A DNA stretch of 5,471 nucleotides from ZC4RG30 sp031424095 (lineage in GTDB: Bacteria; Pseudomonadota; Gammaproteobacteria; Steroidobacterales; Steroidobacteraceae), in the NCBI GenBank assembly GCA_031424095.1, contig JANPGU010000122.1, positions 1-5,471 on the forward strand, written 5' to 3'. How positions within the stretch are numbered: position 1 is the stretch's first letter; each line of letters opens with the position of its first letter. A model generated the notes under the pieces. It did not search any database and had not been told where the DNA came from. It was given only the letters and a program-made list of their open reading frames with translations. Below are positions 1 to 5,471 of the stretch, one piece after another. A program made the position numbers and the translations under genes.

Positions 1-941
1 CGTATCTCGCGCGTATGCGCCAGCTGCTGCTCGGCGCGCGCCACTGCGGCGCCCTGCTGATAAAAGTTGCCCTGCACACCGGTGACGCGTTCACTGGCCG
101 CAAACTGGAACTCGCGCTGCTTCTCGACCGCCGCTTCCGCGGCGCGCTGCGCTGCCAGTGCTTCCTGCAGGTGCAGGTCGGCATCGCGCATGGCGCGATC
201 GTTGATGGCGGCGCCGCTGTCGATCTCGCGCAGGCGCAGCGCCAGCACTGCGGCGATGAGCTTGCGCTCATCGTTTTTCAGTTCCTGAAAACGCCGCGCC
301 TGATTGGCCTGCCGCGTCAGATGGCGGATCTGCTTGTCCACCTCGTCGCGCAGATCCTGCAGACGTTCCATGTTCTCGCGCGTGCCGCTGACCCGCGCTT
401 CGGTCTCGCGCCGGCGCTCCTTGTAACGGGAGATGCCGGCCGCTTCTTCGACGAAGGAGCGCATGTCTTCGCTGCGCGCCTCGATGACGCGCGAGATCAT
501 GCCTTGTTCGATGATGGCGTAGCTGCGCGAACCCAGGCCCGTGCCCAGGAACAGCGTGGTGATGTCCTTGCGGCGGCAGCGCGCGCCGTTGATGAAATAG
601 GCCGAAGTGCCATCGCGTGACACCACGCGCTTGAGCGAAATCTCAGCGTAGGTGGCGTAGGTGCCGCCGCTCTTGCCGTCGCTGTTGTCGAACACCAGCT
701 CGACTGAAGCGGTGCCCACCGGCCGCCGGCCGCCGGAGCCATTGAAGATGACATCGGTCATCGATTCGCCGCGCAGGTGGCGCGCCGACAGCTCGCCCAT
801 CACCCAGCGGACGGCATCGATGATGTTGGACTTGCCGCAACCGTTCGGCCCCACCACTCCGGACAGGTTGGTTGGAAACGGAACATTGGTGGGTTCGACA
901 AAAGACTTGAACCCGGCGAGTTTTACTCTGGTCAGACGCAT
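1..941 (-). CDS. smc: Chromosome partition protein SMC, N-terminal part (runs off left edge)
   Basis: The reverse strand reads open from the ATG at 941 to the window edge, giving 313 complete residues of a protein that normally has about 1,150-1,200. The start opens with MRLTRVKLAGFKSF, the usual SMC beginning. Walker A (GPNGCGKSN) is at residues 31-39, followed by IIDAVRWVMGE. The Q-loop region (IIEQGMISRVIEAR) is at about 143-156, and EEAAGISRYKERRRET at 165-180 leads into the first coiled coil (about 175 onward, rich in Glu, Arg, Gln and Ala). The hinge, second coil, signature motif and Walker B lie outside the window. SMC is the ATPase of the SMC-ScpAB condensin-like complex on the nucleoid; its head domains close on ATP and its arms help extrude and organise DNA for segregation. 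This is the SMC type, not the MukB of enterobacteria. It is transcribed divergently from queF across 65 bp. I see no strong Shine-Dalgarno upstream, but homology begins exactly at this ATG. Confidence 0.96.
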   Translation of the reverse strand, partial: MRLTRVKLAGFKSFVEPTNVPFPTNLSGVVGPNGCGKSNIIDAVRWVMGELSARHLRGESMTDVIFNGSGGRRPVGTASVELVFDNSDGKSGGTYATYAEISLKRVVSRDGTSAYFINGARCRRKDITTLFLGTGLGSRSYAIIEQGMISRVIEARSEDMRSFVEEAAGISRYKERRRETEARVSGTRENMERLQDLRDEVDKQIRHLTRQANQARRFQELKNDERKLIAAVLALRLREIDSGAAINDRAMRDADLHLQEALAAQRAAEAAVEKQREFQFAASERVTGVQGNFYQQGAAVARAEQQLAHTREI

Positions 942-1006
942 CGTGAACGGATCAGAATTCCAGGCGGACGAATGAAGTCGCGTAGTGTAGATTACTTGCA
1001 CCGATT

Positions 1007-1396
1007 ATGAGCACCCAACCTGCGACGTCGATCGAGACGTTTCCAAATCCCGCGCCCGAGCGCGACTACACCATCCGCATGACGATGCCGGAATTCACCT
1101 GTCTGTGTCCCAAGACGGGCCAGCCCGACTTCGCCACATTGAAGCTGGACTACGTTGCCGATCGCCTCTGCGTCGAACTGAAGTCGCTCAAGCTTTACCT
1201 CTGGTCGTTCCGCAACCGCGGTTGCTTTCATGAAGCCGTGACCAACGAGATGCTGGCCGCACTGGCTGGCGCAACGTCGCCCCGCTTCATGCGGCTGACG
1301 GCCGAGTTCTACGTGCGGGGCGGCATCTACACCACGGTGGTGGCCGAGCACCGGGCAGCCGGCTGGACGCCCGCCCCGGAAGTCAAATTGCCCTGA
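1007..1396 (+). CDS. queF: NADPH-dependent 7-cyano-7-deazaguanine reductase (preQ0 reductase), short single-domain type
   Basis: This 129-residue protein is a QueF of the tunnelling-fold family. QueF reduces the nitrile of preQ0 to the amine preQ1 in the cytoplasm with two NADPH, just before the base is inserted into tRNA during queuosine synthesis. EFTCLCPKTGQPDFA lies at residues 29-43. From known QueF enzymes, Cys34 should be the nucleophile that forms the thioimide and Asp41 the acid. The QueF motif ELKSLKLYLWSFRN spans 57-70, and FHE at 74-76 fits the substrate-binding His/Glu. The length matches the compact Bacillus YkvM type, not the roughly 280-residue two-domain enzyme of E. coli. 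The ATG at 1007 is preferred because resemblance to the Bacillus protein begins near residue 9 (IETFPNP), before the next ATG at 1079. No clear Shine-Dalgarno or promoter was found in the 65-bp gap to smc. The gene probably forms its own unit, with dksA having its own promoter downstream. Confidence 0.95.
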   Translation: MSTQPATSIETFPNPAPERDYTIRMTMPEFTCLCPKTGQPDFATLKLDYVADRLCVELKSLKLYLWSFRNRGCFHEAVTNEMLAALAGATSPRFMRLTAEFYVRGGIYTTVVAEHRAAGWTPAPEVKLP

Positions 1397-1431
1397 GACG
1401 GGGTGCCCCACAAAAGGTGCTTTTCCAGGGC

Positions 1432-1459
1432 CCCTGCGACCGGCTGTACAGGTCGCGGG
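1432..1459. repeat. Inverted repeat enclosing the dksA -35 box
   Basis: The left arm is CCC-T-GCGACC (1432-1441) and the right arm is GGTCGCGGG (1451-1459). They pair over nine bases with one bulged T at 1435. The nine-base loop GGCTGTACA contains the predicted -35 hexamer TGTACA (1445-1450). In DNA it could be an operator; in RNA reading out of queF it could be a hairpin that weakens readthrough. No T-run follows, so it is not a standard intrinsic terminator. Confidence 0.5.
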
Positions 1460-1472
1460 CGGCCGGTATAAT
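1445..1472 (+). promoter_or_regulatory. Sigma70-type promoter of dksA with GC-rich discriminator
   Basis: A perfect -10 box TATAAT (1467-1472) lies 16 bp after TGTACA (1445-1450), which matches four of six bases of TTGACA. Transcription should start near 1479-1480, leaving a leader of about 37 bases before the dksA ATG. The bases after the -10 are CCCGCGT. A GC-rich discriminator is typical of promoters inhibited by DksA with ppGpp, and E. coli dksA is known to be autoregulated. Negative feedback at this promoter is therefore plausible but inferred. Confidence 0.75.
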
Positions 1473-1505
1473 CCCGCGTCCTTTTCCAGGCCCGAAGGTC
1501 GTAAC

Positions 1506-1510
1506 GGGAG
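1506..1510 (+). promoter_or_regulatory. Ribosome binding site of dksA
   Basis: GGGAG lies six bases before the ATG at 1517, a good Shine-Dalgarno match with suitable spacing. It supports that ATG as the true start, and so supports the Lys/Ala/Pro-rich extension being translated. Confidence 0.75.
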
Positions 1511-1516
1511 CGCAAG

Positions 1517-2233
1517 ATGGCCGCGAAGAAATCCGCGCCTAAAGCTACCAAGCTGAAGAAAACCGCCGCAGTGAAAGCTGCGCCAAAGAAGACTGCGCCC
1601 GTTGCAAAGAAGCCTGCGCCGAAGCCCGCGGCTGAACCCGTCAAACGCCCGGTCGTAATGAAACCATCCAGAGAAGTTGAAAAGCCCCTGAAGAAGCCAG
1701 CTGTCGCCGCGACTCCCGTCGCTGCCCCGTCCCTGCGTCCTGCCGCTCGCCCTGTTCCCGTTGAAGCCAGTGAGGATTCCGAGACCGGCGAGAGCCTGTT
1801 GTCCGGACCGCGCAATGTGCAGCCCTACGTCGCCAAGCGCGGCGAGCAGTACATGAGCAAGGAACAGCTCGAACACTTCCGCAAAATCCTGCAGAGCTGG
1901 AAGCAGGACCTGATGCTGGAAGTGGACCGCACTGTCTCGCACATGAAGGACGAGGCGGCCAACTTCCCTGATCCGAACGATCGCGCCACGCAGGAAGAAG
2001 AGTTCAGCCTCGAGCTGCGCACCCGCGATCGCGAACGCAAGCTGATCCGCAAGATCGACGAAGCGCTCGGTCGAATCGAAGACGGCAGCTACGGCTACTG
2101 CCTGGAGACCGGCGAGCAGATCGGCGTCAAACGCCTGGAAGCCCGCCCCGTTGCCACGCTGAGCATCGAAGCGCAGGAACGCCGCGAACGCCGTGAAAAA
2201 CAGTACGGCGACCGGGACGACCGCTACCGCTGA
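1517..2233 (+). CDS. dksA: RNA polymerase-binding transcription factor DksA, with basic N-terminal extension and degenerate zinc site
   Basis: This protein has 238 residues, against about 151 in E. coli. Residues 1-80 are low-complexity and rich in Lys, Ala and Pro, resembling histone H1-like tails and probably disordered. Residues about 102-231 form the DksA body: EQYMSKEQLEHFRKIL (110-125), then the coiled-coil tip DEAANFPDPNDRA (145-157), and EEEFSLELRTRDRERKLI (160-177). Asp152 and Asp155 match the two tip aspartates that reach the RNA polymerase secondary channel in E. coli. In the globular domain the four E. coli zinc cysteines correspond to Cys195, Thr198, Ser216 and Ala219, so only the first remains and zinc binding is unlikely. 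From memory, the surrounding ATLSIEAQERRERREKQYG resembles the cysteine-poor DksA group known in other proteobacteria. The role is ppGpp-linked control of rRNA and biosynthetic promoters. The gene has its own promoter and Shine-Dalgarno, and its 3' end overlaps gluQRS by 41 bases. Confidence 0.95.
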   Translation: MAAKKSAPKATKLKKTAAVKAAPKKTAPVAKKPAPKPAAEPVKRPVVMKPSREVEKPLKKPAVAATPVAAPSLRPAARPVPVEASEDSETGESLLSGPRNVQPYVAKRGEQYMSKEQLEHFRKILQSWKQDLMLEVDRTVSHMKDEAANFPDPNDRATQEEEFSLELRTRDRERKLIRKIDEALGRIEDGSYGYCLETGEQIGVKRLEARPVATLSIEAQERRERREKQYGDRDDRYR

Positions 2234-3110
2234 CCGGCAGCAGGGGGCGGCAGCGTCCTATCGCGGGCGCTTCGCGCCCTCACCCACGGGGCTCCTGCAC
2301 CAGGGCTCGCTGGTCGCCGCGCTGGCCAGCTGGCTTGAGGCGCGCGTCCACGGCGGCACCTGGATCATCCGCATGGAAGACCTGGACACGCCACGCTGCG
2401 TGCCCGGTGCAGCCGAGGCCATCCTGGCAACGCTTGCCGGCCTCGGGCTGGTTTCCGATGAGCCGGTGATCTACCAGTCCGCCCGGCGCGATGCCTACGC
2501 AGCAGCCCTGCATGCACTCGAGGCCAGCGGTTACAGCTACCGGTGCAATTGCTCACGCAGCGATGCGCCTGGAGTCTACGCAGGCCATTGCCGCGATCTT
2601 GGTTTGCAGACATCGCCTGCGGCACGCCGCCTGCGCCTGCCCGCTGGCAACATCTGCTTCGACGACGGGATCCAGGGCCGGTGCTGCTTCGATAGCGCCA
2701 GCATCGGCGACCCGGTCATCTACCGGCGCGACAATCTCGCTGCCTACCAGCTCGCCGTTGTAGTGGACGATGCCGCCCAGGGCATCACCCATGTGGTGCG
2801 CGGCGCGGACCTGCTGGACAGCACGGCCTGGCAGGTCTGCATCGCCGGCGCATTATTGCTGCCAGTGCCGCGATATACGCATGTACCGCTCATCACCGAA
2901 GCGGACGGAGCCAAGCTTGCGAAGTCCCGTCATTCGCTGGCGATCAATGACGATCTGTCAGCCGCCCTGTATGGAGCATTGATGCTGCTACAGCAGTCAC
3001 CACCGATAAGTCTGAAAGCCGCTGCGGTCAGTGACATACTGACTTGGGCAACAGGAAACTGGAGCCCCGAGTCTCTGGCCGGAACCCGCGCAGTTTCGCT
3101 GCGCTCATAA
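2193..3110 (+). CDS. gluQRS: Glutamyl-Q tRNA(Asp) synthetase
   Basis: This 305-residue protein is a truncated glutamyl-tRNA synthetase paralogue that lacks the anticodon-binding domain. The enzyme activates glutamate without tRNA and attaches it to the cyclopentenediol of queuosine at position 34 of tRNA(Asp). RFAPSPTG is at residues 26-33 and the HIGH-like HQGS at 36-39. A zinc-site pattern CNC...Y...C falls at Cys118, Cys120, Tyr129 and Cys133, as in E. coli YadB. RRDNLAAYQLAVVVDD is at 178-193, RGADLLDST at 203-211, and the KMSKS-like KLAKS at 241-245. The start is GTG at 2193. An in-frame TGA at 2160-2162 blocks anything further upstream, and the next ATG (2373) would remove the HIGH motif, so this is the only canonical choice. 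It lies inside dksA, overlapping 41 bases, with only a distant AGGA (2175-2178), so translation is probably coupled to dksA. The dksA-gluQRS order is also known in E. coli. Confidence 0.94.
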   Translation: MKNSTATGTTATADRQQGAAASYRGRFAPSPTGLLHQGSLVAALASWLEARVHGGTWIIRMEDLDTPRCVPGAAEAILATLAGLGLVSDEPVIYQSARRDAYAAALHALEASGYSYRCNCSRSDAPGVYAGHCRDLGLQTSPAARRLRLPAGNICFDDGIQGRCCFDSASIGDPVIYRRDNLAAYQLAVVVDDAAQGITHVVRGADLLDSTAWQVCIAGALLLPVPRYTHVPLITEADGAKLAKSRHSLAINDDLSAALYGALMLLQQSPPISLKAAAVSDILTWATGNWSPESLAGTRAVSLRS

Positions 3111-3122
3111 CCGATATTTGGG

Positions 3123-3150
3123 TTGCCGGCGCTTCTTGTACTAATGTAGT
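3123..3150 (+). promoter_or_regulatory. Possible weak promoter for the PhaR-family gene
   Basis: TTGCCG (3123-3128) and TGTAGT (3145-3150) each match four of six consensus bases with a 16-bp spacer. They lie in the 81-bp gap between gluQRS and the phaR-like gene. The match is poor, and readthrough from dksA-gluQRS is an alternative, since no intrinsic terminator is visible after gluQRS. Confidence 0.25.
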
Positions 3151-3181
3151 GCGGCCTGACGACGTTACAGCACTCGCGCTA

Positions 3182-3186
3182 GGGGG
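3182..3186 (+). promoter_or_regulatory. Ribosome binding site deciding the phaR-like start
   Basis: A run of five G (3182-3186, preceded by TA) can pair with the 16S rRNA tail. It lies five bases before the ATG at 3192 but only two before the adjacent in-frame GTG at 3189. The spacing favours the ATG as the start. Confidence 0.55.
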
Positions 3187-3191
3187 CGGTG

Positions 3192-3539
3192 ATGAGCGAA
3201 CCACGGGTTATAAAAAAATATCCCAACCGTCGTCTCTACGACACGGTTGAAAGCCGTTACATCACGCTGGCCGACGTACGTCGCCTGGTGGTTGAACGCG
3301 TCGAATTCCTGGTGCTGGACAAGAAGACCCAGGCAGACATCACCCGTTCGATCCTGATGCAGGTGATCGCCGAGCAGGAACACGGCAGCCATCCGCTGAT
3401 GAGCCGGGAATTTCTGTCGCAGGTGATTCGCAGCTACGGCACGCCGGTACACAACGGACTGGCCGGCTATCTGGAGCAGTCAGTGCGCCAGTTTCCGCAG
3501 AACGGTGCGGATGCCTCCGCGCCTGCGGGGCGCGGCTAG
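3192..3539 (+). CDS. phaR: PhaR-family polyhydroxyalkanoate synthesis regulator (short form)
   Basis: This 115-residue protein carries the PHB/PHA accumulation regulator DNA-binding domain at about residues 5-65. Its hallmark VIKKYPNRRLYDT is at 6-18, followed by SRYITLADVRRLV (21-33) and a DITRSILMQVIAEQE helix (49-63). A short second segment, about 70-102 (SREFLSQVIRSYG...LEQSVRQF), resembles the following PHB_acc region. The tail is Ala/Gly/Pro-rich. In PHA-producing bacteria PhaR binds both DNA and PHA polymer and represses phasin and its own gene until polymer forms. Classic PhaR proteins are about 180-200 residues, so this is a compact version. No phaC, phaP or other PHA gene is visible here, so the target is unknown and the symbol denotes family only. 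An in-frame GTG at 3189 would add one residue. The gene converges on pnp, with a GC stem-loop in the 47-bp gap. Confidence 0.85.
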   Translation: MSEPRVIKKYPNRRLYDTVESRYITLADVRRLVVERVEFLVLDKKTQADITRSILMQVIAEQEHGSHPLMSREFLSQVIRSYGTPVHNGLAGYLEQSVRQFPQNGADASAPAGRG

Positions 3540-3551
3540 CGACTGGACTCA

Positions 3552-3573
3552 CCGGGCCCGATCAAGGGCCCGG
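3552..3573. terminator. GC-only stem-loop between convergent phaR-like gene and pnp
   Basis: CCGGGCCC (3552-3559) and GGGCCCGG (3566-3573) form a perfect eight-base stem made only of G and C, with loop GATCAA. It sits 12 bases after the phaR-like stop and 13 bases past the pnp stop on the other strand. Its position suits a two-way terminator or mRNA 3'-end protector. Neither strand has a T-run after it, so intrinsic termination may be inefficient. Confidence 0.6.
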
Positions 3574-3586
3574 CATCAAGACCTGA

Positions 3587-5471
3587 TCAGGCCGTACCGA
3601 CGTCGCGCATCGACAGGCGCACGCGGCCCTGACGATCCACTTCCAGCACCTTCACGCGCACCACATCGCCTTCCTTGAGCTTGTCGCCGACGTTCTCGAC
3701 GCGCTCGTCGGAAATCTGCGAGATATGCACCAGGCCATCGCGGCCCGGCAGGATGGTGACGAAGGCGCCGAAGTCCATCAGGCGCGCAACGCGGCCCTCA
3801 TAGATGCGACCGACTTCAACGTCTGCCGTGATCAGTTCAATCCGGCGCAGCGCCTCGCGGCCGGCCGTGCCGATGACCGAAGCGATCTTCACCGTGCCAT
3901 CGTTCTCGATATCGATCGTGGTGCCCGTCTCTTCGGTGATCTGGCGGATGACCGCACCACCCTTGCCGATGACGTCGCGGATCTTCTCCGGATCGATCTT
4001 GATGGTGATGATCGACGGCGCCCACTGCGACATGTTCGTGCGGGCAGTCGACAGCACCTTGTTCATTTCGGCCAGGATGTGCAGGCGTCCGGCCTGCGCC
4101 TGCTCGAGCGCCACCTTCATGATCGCCGGCGTAATGCCTTCGACCTTGATGTCCATCTGCAGTGCGGTGATGCCGGTGGCGGTACCGGCAACCTTGAAAT
4201 CCATGTCGCCGAGGTGATCTTCGTCGCCCAGGATGTCGGTGAGCACCTTGTGGCGTGCACCATCCAGAACCAGGCCCATGGCAACACCGGCAACCGGCGC
4301 CTTGATCGGCACGCCGGCATCCATCAGCGCAAGGCTGGTGCCGCAGACCGAGGCCATCGAGCTTGAACCGTTGGACTCGAGAATTTCCGACACCACGCGG
4401 ATGACGTACGGGAAATCGGTCATCACCGGCAGCACGGCGGCGATGCCACGGCGCGCCAGGTTGCCGTGGCCGATCTCGCGGCGCTTCGGCGAACCCATCA
4501 TGCCGGTCTCACCGACCGAGAACGGAGGAAAGTTGTAGTGCAGCATGAACGGCTCGCGGCGCTCGCCATCGAGTGCGTCGATCATCTGCGCATCGCGGCC
4601 CGTGCCAAGCGTGGCGGTAACCAGAGCCTGGGTCTCGCCGCGCGTGAACAGCGACGAACCATGCGTGCGGGGCAGCGTGCCCACCTTGATATGGATCGGA
4701 CGCACCGTCTTGTAGTCGCGGCCATCTATGCGTGGCTCGCCATTCAGGATGCGCTCGCGCACGATCTTGCTTTCCAGCGCGTGGATCTGGTTCGAGACCA
4801 GCTGCGCGTTCCACTTTGGCGCGCCATCGACCAGCGGCACGGCTGCCGCTGCAGCAGCCTTGATCTCGCCGACCTTGGTGTACCGCTGCTGCTTTTCAGT
4901 GATGCGATAGGCCTCGGCAAGCGCAGCTTCGGTCTGTGCTGAAGCGAAACTTACGAGTTCGCTGTCGACTTCGCTTGGCTTCCAGTCCCAGCGCGGCTTG
5001 CCGGCCTGCCTCACCAGTTCGACGATGGCGTTGATCGCCACCTGCATCTGTTCGTGACCGAACACCACGGCGCCCAGCATCACTTCTTCAGACAGGCAGT
5101 CGGCTTCGGATTCCACCATCAGCACGGCGCCGGCGGTGCCGGCAACCACGAGATCAAGACGCGAGCCTGCGGCTTCTTCCTTGGTCGGATTCAGCAGGTA
5201 GGTGCCATCCTTGTAGCCCACGCGCGCGGCACCAATGGGGCCGGCGAACGGTACGCCCGACAGGGCCAGTGCAGCGGAGGCACCCAGCAATGCGGGAATG
5301 TCGGCGCGAATATTGGGGTCGAGCGAGACTACCGTTGGGACTACTTGTACTTCGTTGTAGAAGCCGTCCGGAAACAGGGGACGGATCGGCCGGTCAATCA
5401 GACGCGAGGTCAGGGTTTCCTTCTCGGAAGGCCTGCCTTCACGTTTGAAGAAGCCGCCGGGAATCTTGCCG
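3587..5471 (-). CDS. pnp: Polyribonucleotide nucleotidyltransferase (PNPase), lacking its N-terminus at the window edge
   Basis: The reverse strand is open from the right edge to TGA at 3587-3589, giving 627 residues. The first, GKIPGGFFKREGRP, matches E. coli PNPase from about residue 71, so roughly 70 residues are missing. PNPase is a trimeric cytoplasmic 3'-5' exoribonuclease that uses phosphate to release nucleoside diphosphates. Numbering from the edge, the first RNase PH domain and the linker helices cover about 1-235. The second, catalytic RNase PH domain includes SNGSSSMASVCG at 366-377 and GDEDHLGDMDFK at 415-426; Asp418, Asp424 and Lys426 correspond to E. coli Asp486, Asp492 and Lys494. 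A KH domain with VIGKGG (500-505) and an S1 domain (about 553-622, with GLVHISQIS) follow. The protein ends just after the S1 domain, without the roughly 20-residue tail E. coli has. The ATG at 5290 is internal and not the start. rpsO usually lies upstream of pnp, here outside the window. Confidence 0.97.
   Translation of the reverse strand, partial: GKIPGGFFKREGRPSEKETLTSRLIDRPIRPLFPDGFYNEVQVVPTVVSLDPNIRADIPALLGASAALALSGVPFAGPIGAARVGYKDGTYLLNPTKEEAAGSRLDLVVAGTAGAVLMVESEADCLSEEVMLGAVVFGHEQMQVAINAIVELVRQAGKPRWDWKPSEVDSELVSFASAQTEAALAEAYRITEKQQRYTKVGEIKAAAAAAVPLVDGAPKWNAQLVSNQIHALESKIVRERILNGEPRIDGRDYKTVRPIHIKVGTLPRTHGSSLFTRGETQALVTATLGTGRDAQMIDALDGERREPFMLHYNFPPFSVGETGMMGSPKRREIGHGNLARRGIAAVLPVMTDFPYVIRVVSEILESNGSSSMASVCGTSLALMDAGVPIKAPVAGVAMGLVLDGARHKVLTDILGDEDHLGDMDFKVAGTATGITALQMDIKVEGITPAIMKVALEQAQAGRLHILAEMNKVLSTARTNMSQWAPSIITIKIDPEKIRDVIGKGGAVIRQITEETGTTIDIENDGTVKIASVIGTAGREALRRIELITADVEVGRIYEGRVARLMDFGAFVTILPGRDGLVHISQISDERVENVGDKLKEGDVVRVKVLEVDRQGRVRLSMRDVGTA

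Larger units (their letters stand above)
1420..1490. repeat. Pair of 10-bp direct repeats flanking the dksA promoter
   Basis: CTTTTCCAGG occurs at 1420-1429, just after queF, and again at 1481-1490, in the predicted dksA leader. The copies are 61 bp apart, start to start, and both are followed by C/G-rich sequence. They bracket the predicted promoter at 1445-1472. Two such copies in 120 bp may be chance or a remnant of a small duplication. No known binding site is recognised. Confidence 0.45.

Noticed and set aside
15..620. 201-codon plus-strand open frame at the left edge
   Set aside because: It is the mirror of the smc coding strand, whose SMC motifs are unmistakable.
942..1006. Promoters for smc and queF in the divergent gap (for example TAGATT at 988-993)
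   Set aside because: No -35 partner at acceptable spacing is visible on either strand. Promoters must be here or nearby, but I cannot place them.
1400..1424. Possible queF terminator: GGGGTGCCCC (1400-1409) and AAAAG-GTG-CTTTT (1412-1424)
   Set aside because: The first stem has a two-base loop and no T-run. The second is a weak five-pair hairpin dominated by A-T. Neither forms a convincing terminator.
1397..1516. A preQ1 riboswitch or other structured RNA near queF
   Set aside because: A preQ1 riboswitch would lie upstream of queF, where only 65 bp exist and no matching pattern is seen. The gap after queF is explained by the dksA promoter and leader.
1517..1760. Lys/Ala/Pro-rich start of dksA as a separate histone-like gene or a fusion artefact
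   Set aside because: The frame is continuous with the DksA body, and the only good Shine-Dalgarno precedes the ATG at 1517. Extended basic tails on DksA are plausible in related bacteria.
992..1942. 316-codon minus-strand open frame spanning queF and the start of dksA
   Set aside because: It is antisense to two well-supported genes and runs across the dksA promoter. The translation has no recognisable family.
3725..4366. Long plus-strand open frames opposite pnp, including a 213-codon one
   Set aside because: They are antisense to a clear, highly conserved PNPase frame. Their products are Arg/Asp/His-rich with no recognisable domain, as expected from GC-rich codon bias.
1..5471. A novel defence, mobile or biosynthetic system
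   Set aside because: All six coding regions belong to well-known housekeeping or regulatory families. There are no unexplained gaps over about 120 bp and no repeats or integration marks.

Overview
The window is about 5.5 kb of GC-rich, gene-dense chromosome. It looks like conserved core genome from a gammaproteobacterium. The gene set (SMC with an IIEQGMIS Q-loop region, dksA followed directly by gluQRS, PNPase with an E. coli-like core) fits a Xanthomonadales/Nevskiales-type lineage. That placement is inferred from remembered protein similarity and not from a tree. I see no mobile element, CRISPR array, tRNA, rRNA or sign of recent transfer.

Layout from left to right: (1) the N-terminal third of smc on the minus strand, running off the left edge (1-941); (2) a 65-bp divergent gap; (3) queF on the plus strand, a short single-domain preQ0 reductase (1007-1396); (4) a 120-bp gap with a good sigma70-type promoter that has a GC-rich discriminator, plus an inverted repeat; (5) dksA on the plus strand, with a long Lys/Ala/Pro-rich N-terminal extension and only one of the four zinc-ligand cysteines (1517-2233); (6) gluQRS on the plus strand, starting at a GTG inside the dksA 3' end (2193-3110); (7) an 81-bp gap; (8) a short PhaR-family regulator on the plus strand (3192-3539); (9) a GC-only stem-loop between convergent genes; (10) pnp on the minus strand, lacking its first ~70 codons at the right edge (3587-5471).

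Functionally, queF and gluQRS act at opposite ends of the queuosine pathway. QueF makes preQ1, the precursor base inserted into tRNA. GluQ-RS glutamylates the finished queuosine on tRNA(Asp). They flank dksA, the RNA polymerase-binding cofactor of the stringent response. smc (chromosome organisation), phaR (polyhydroxyalkanoate-type regulation) and pnp (RNA decay) are separate transcription units. Nothing here amounts to a new biological system. The points most worth a second look are the degenerate zinc site and basic tail of DksA, the queF-dksA-gluQRS neighbourhood, and the dyad over the dksA promoter.
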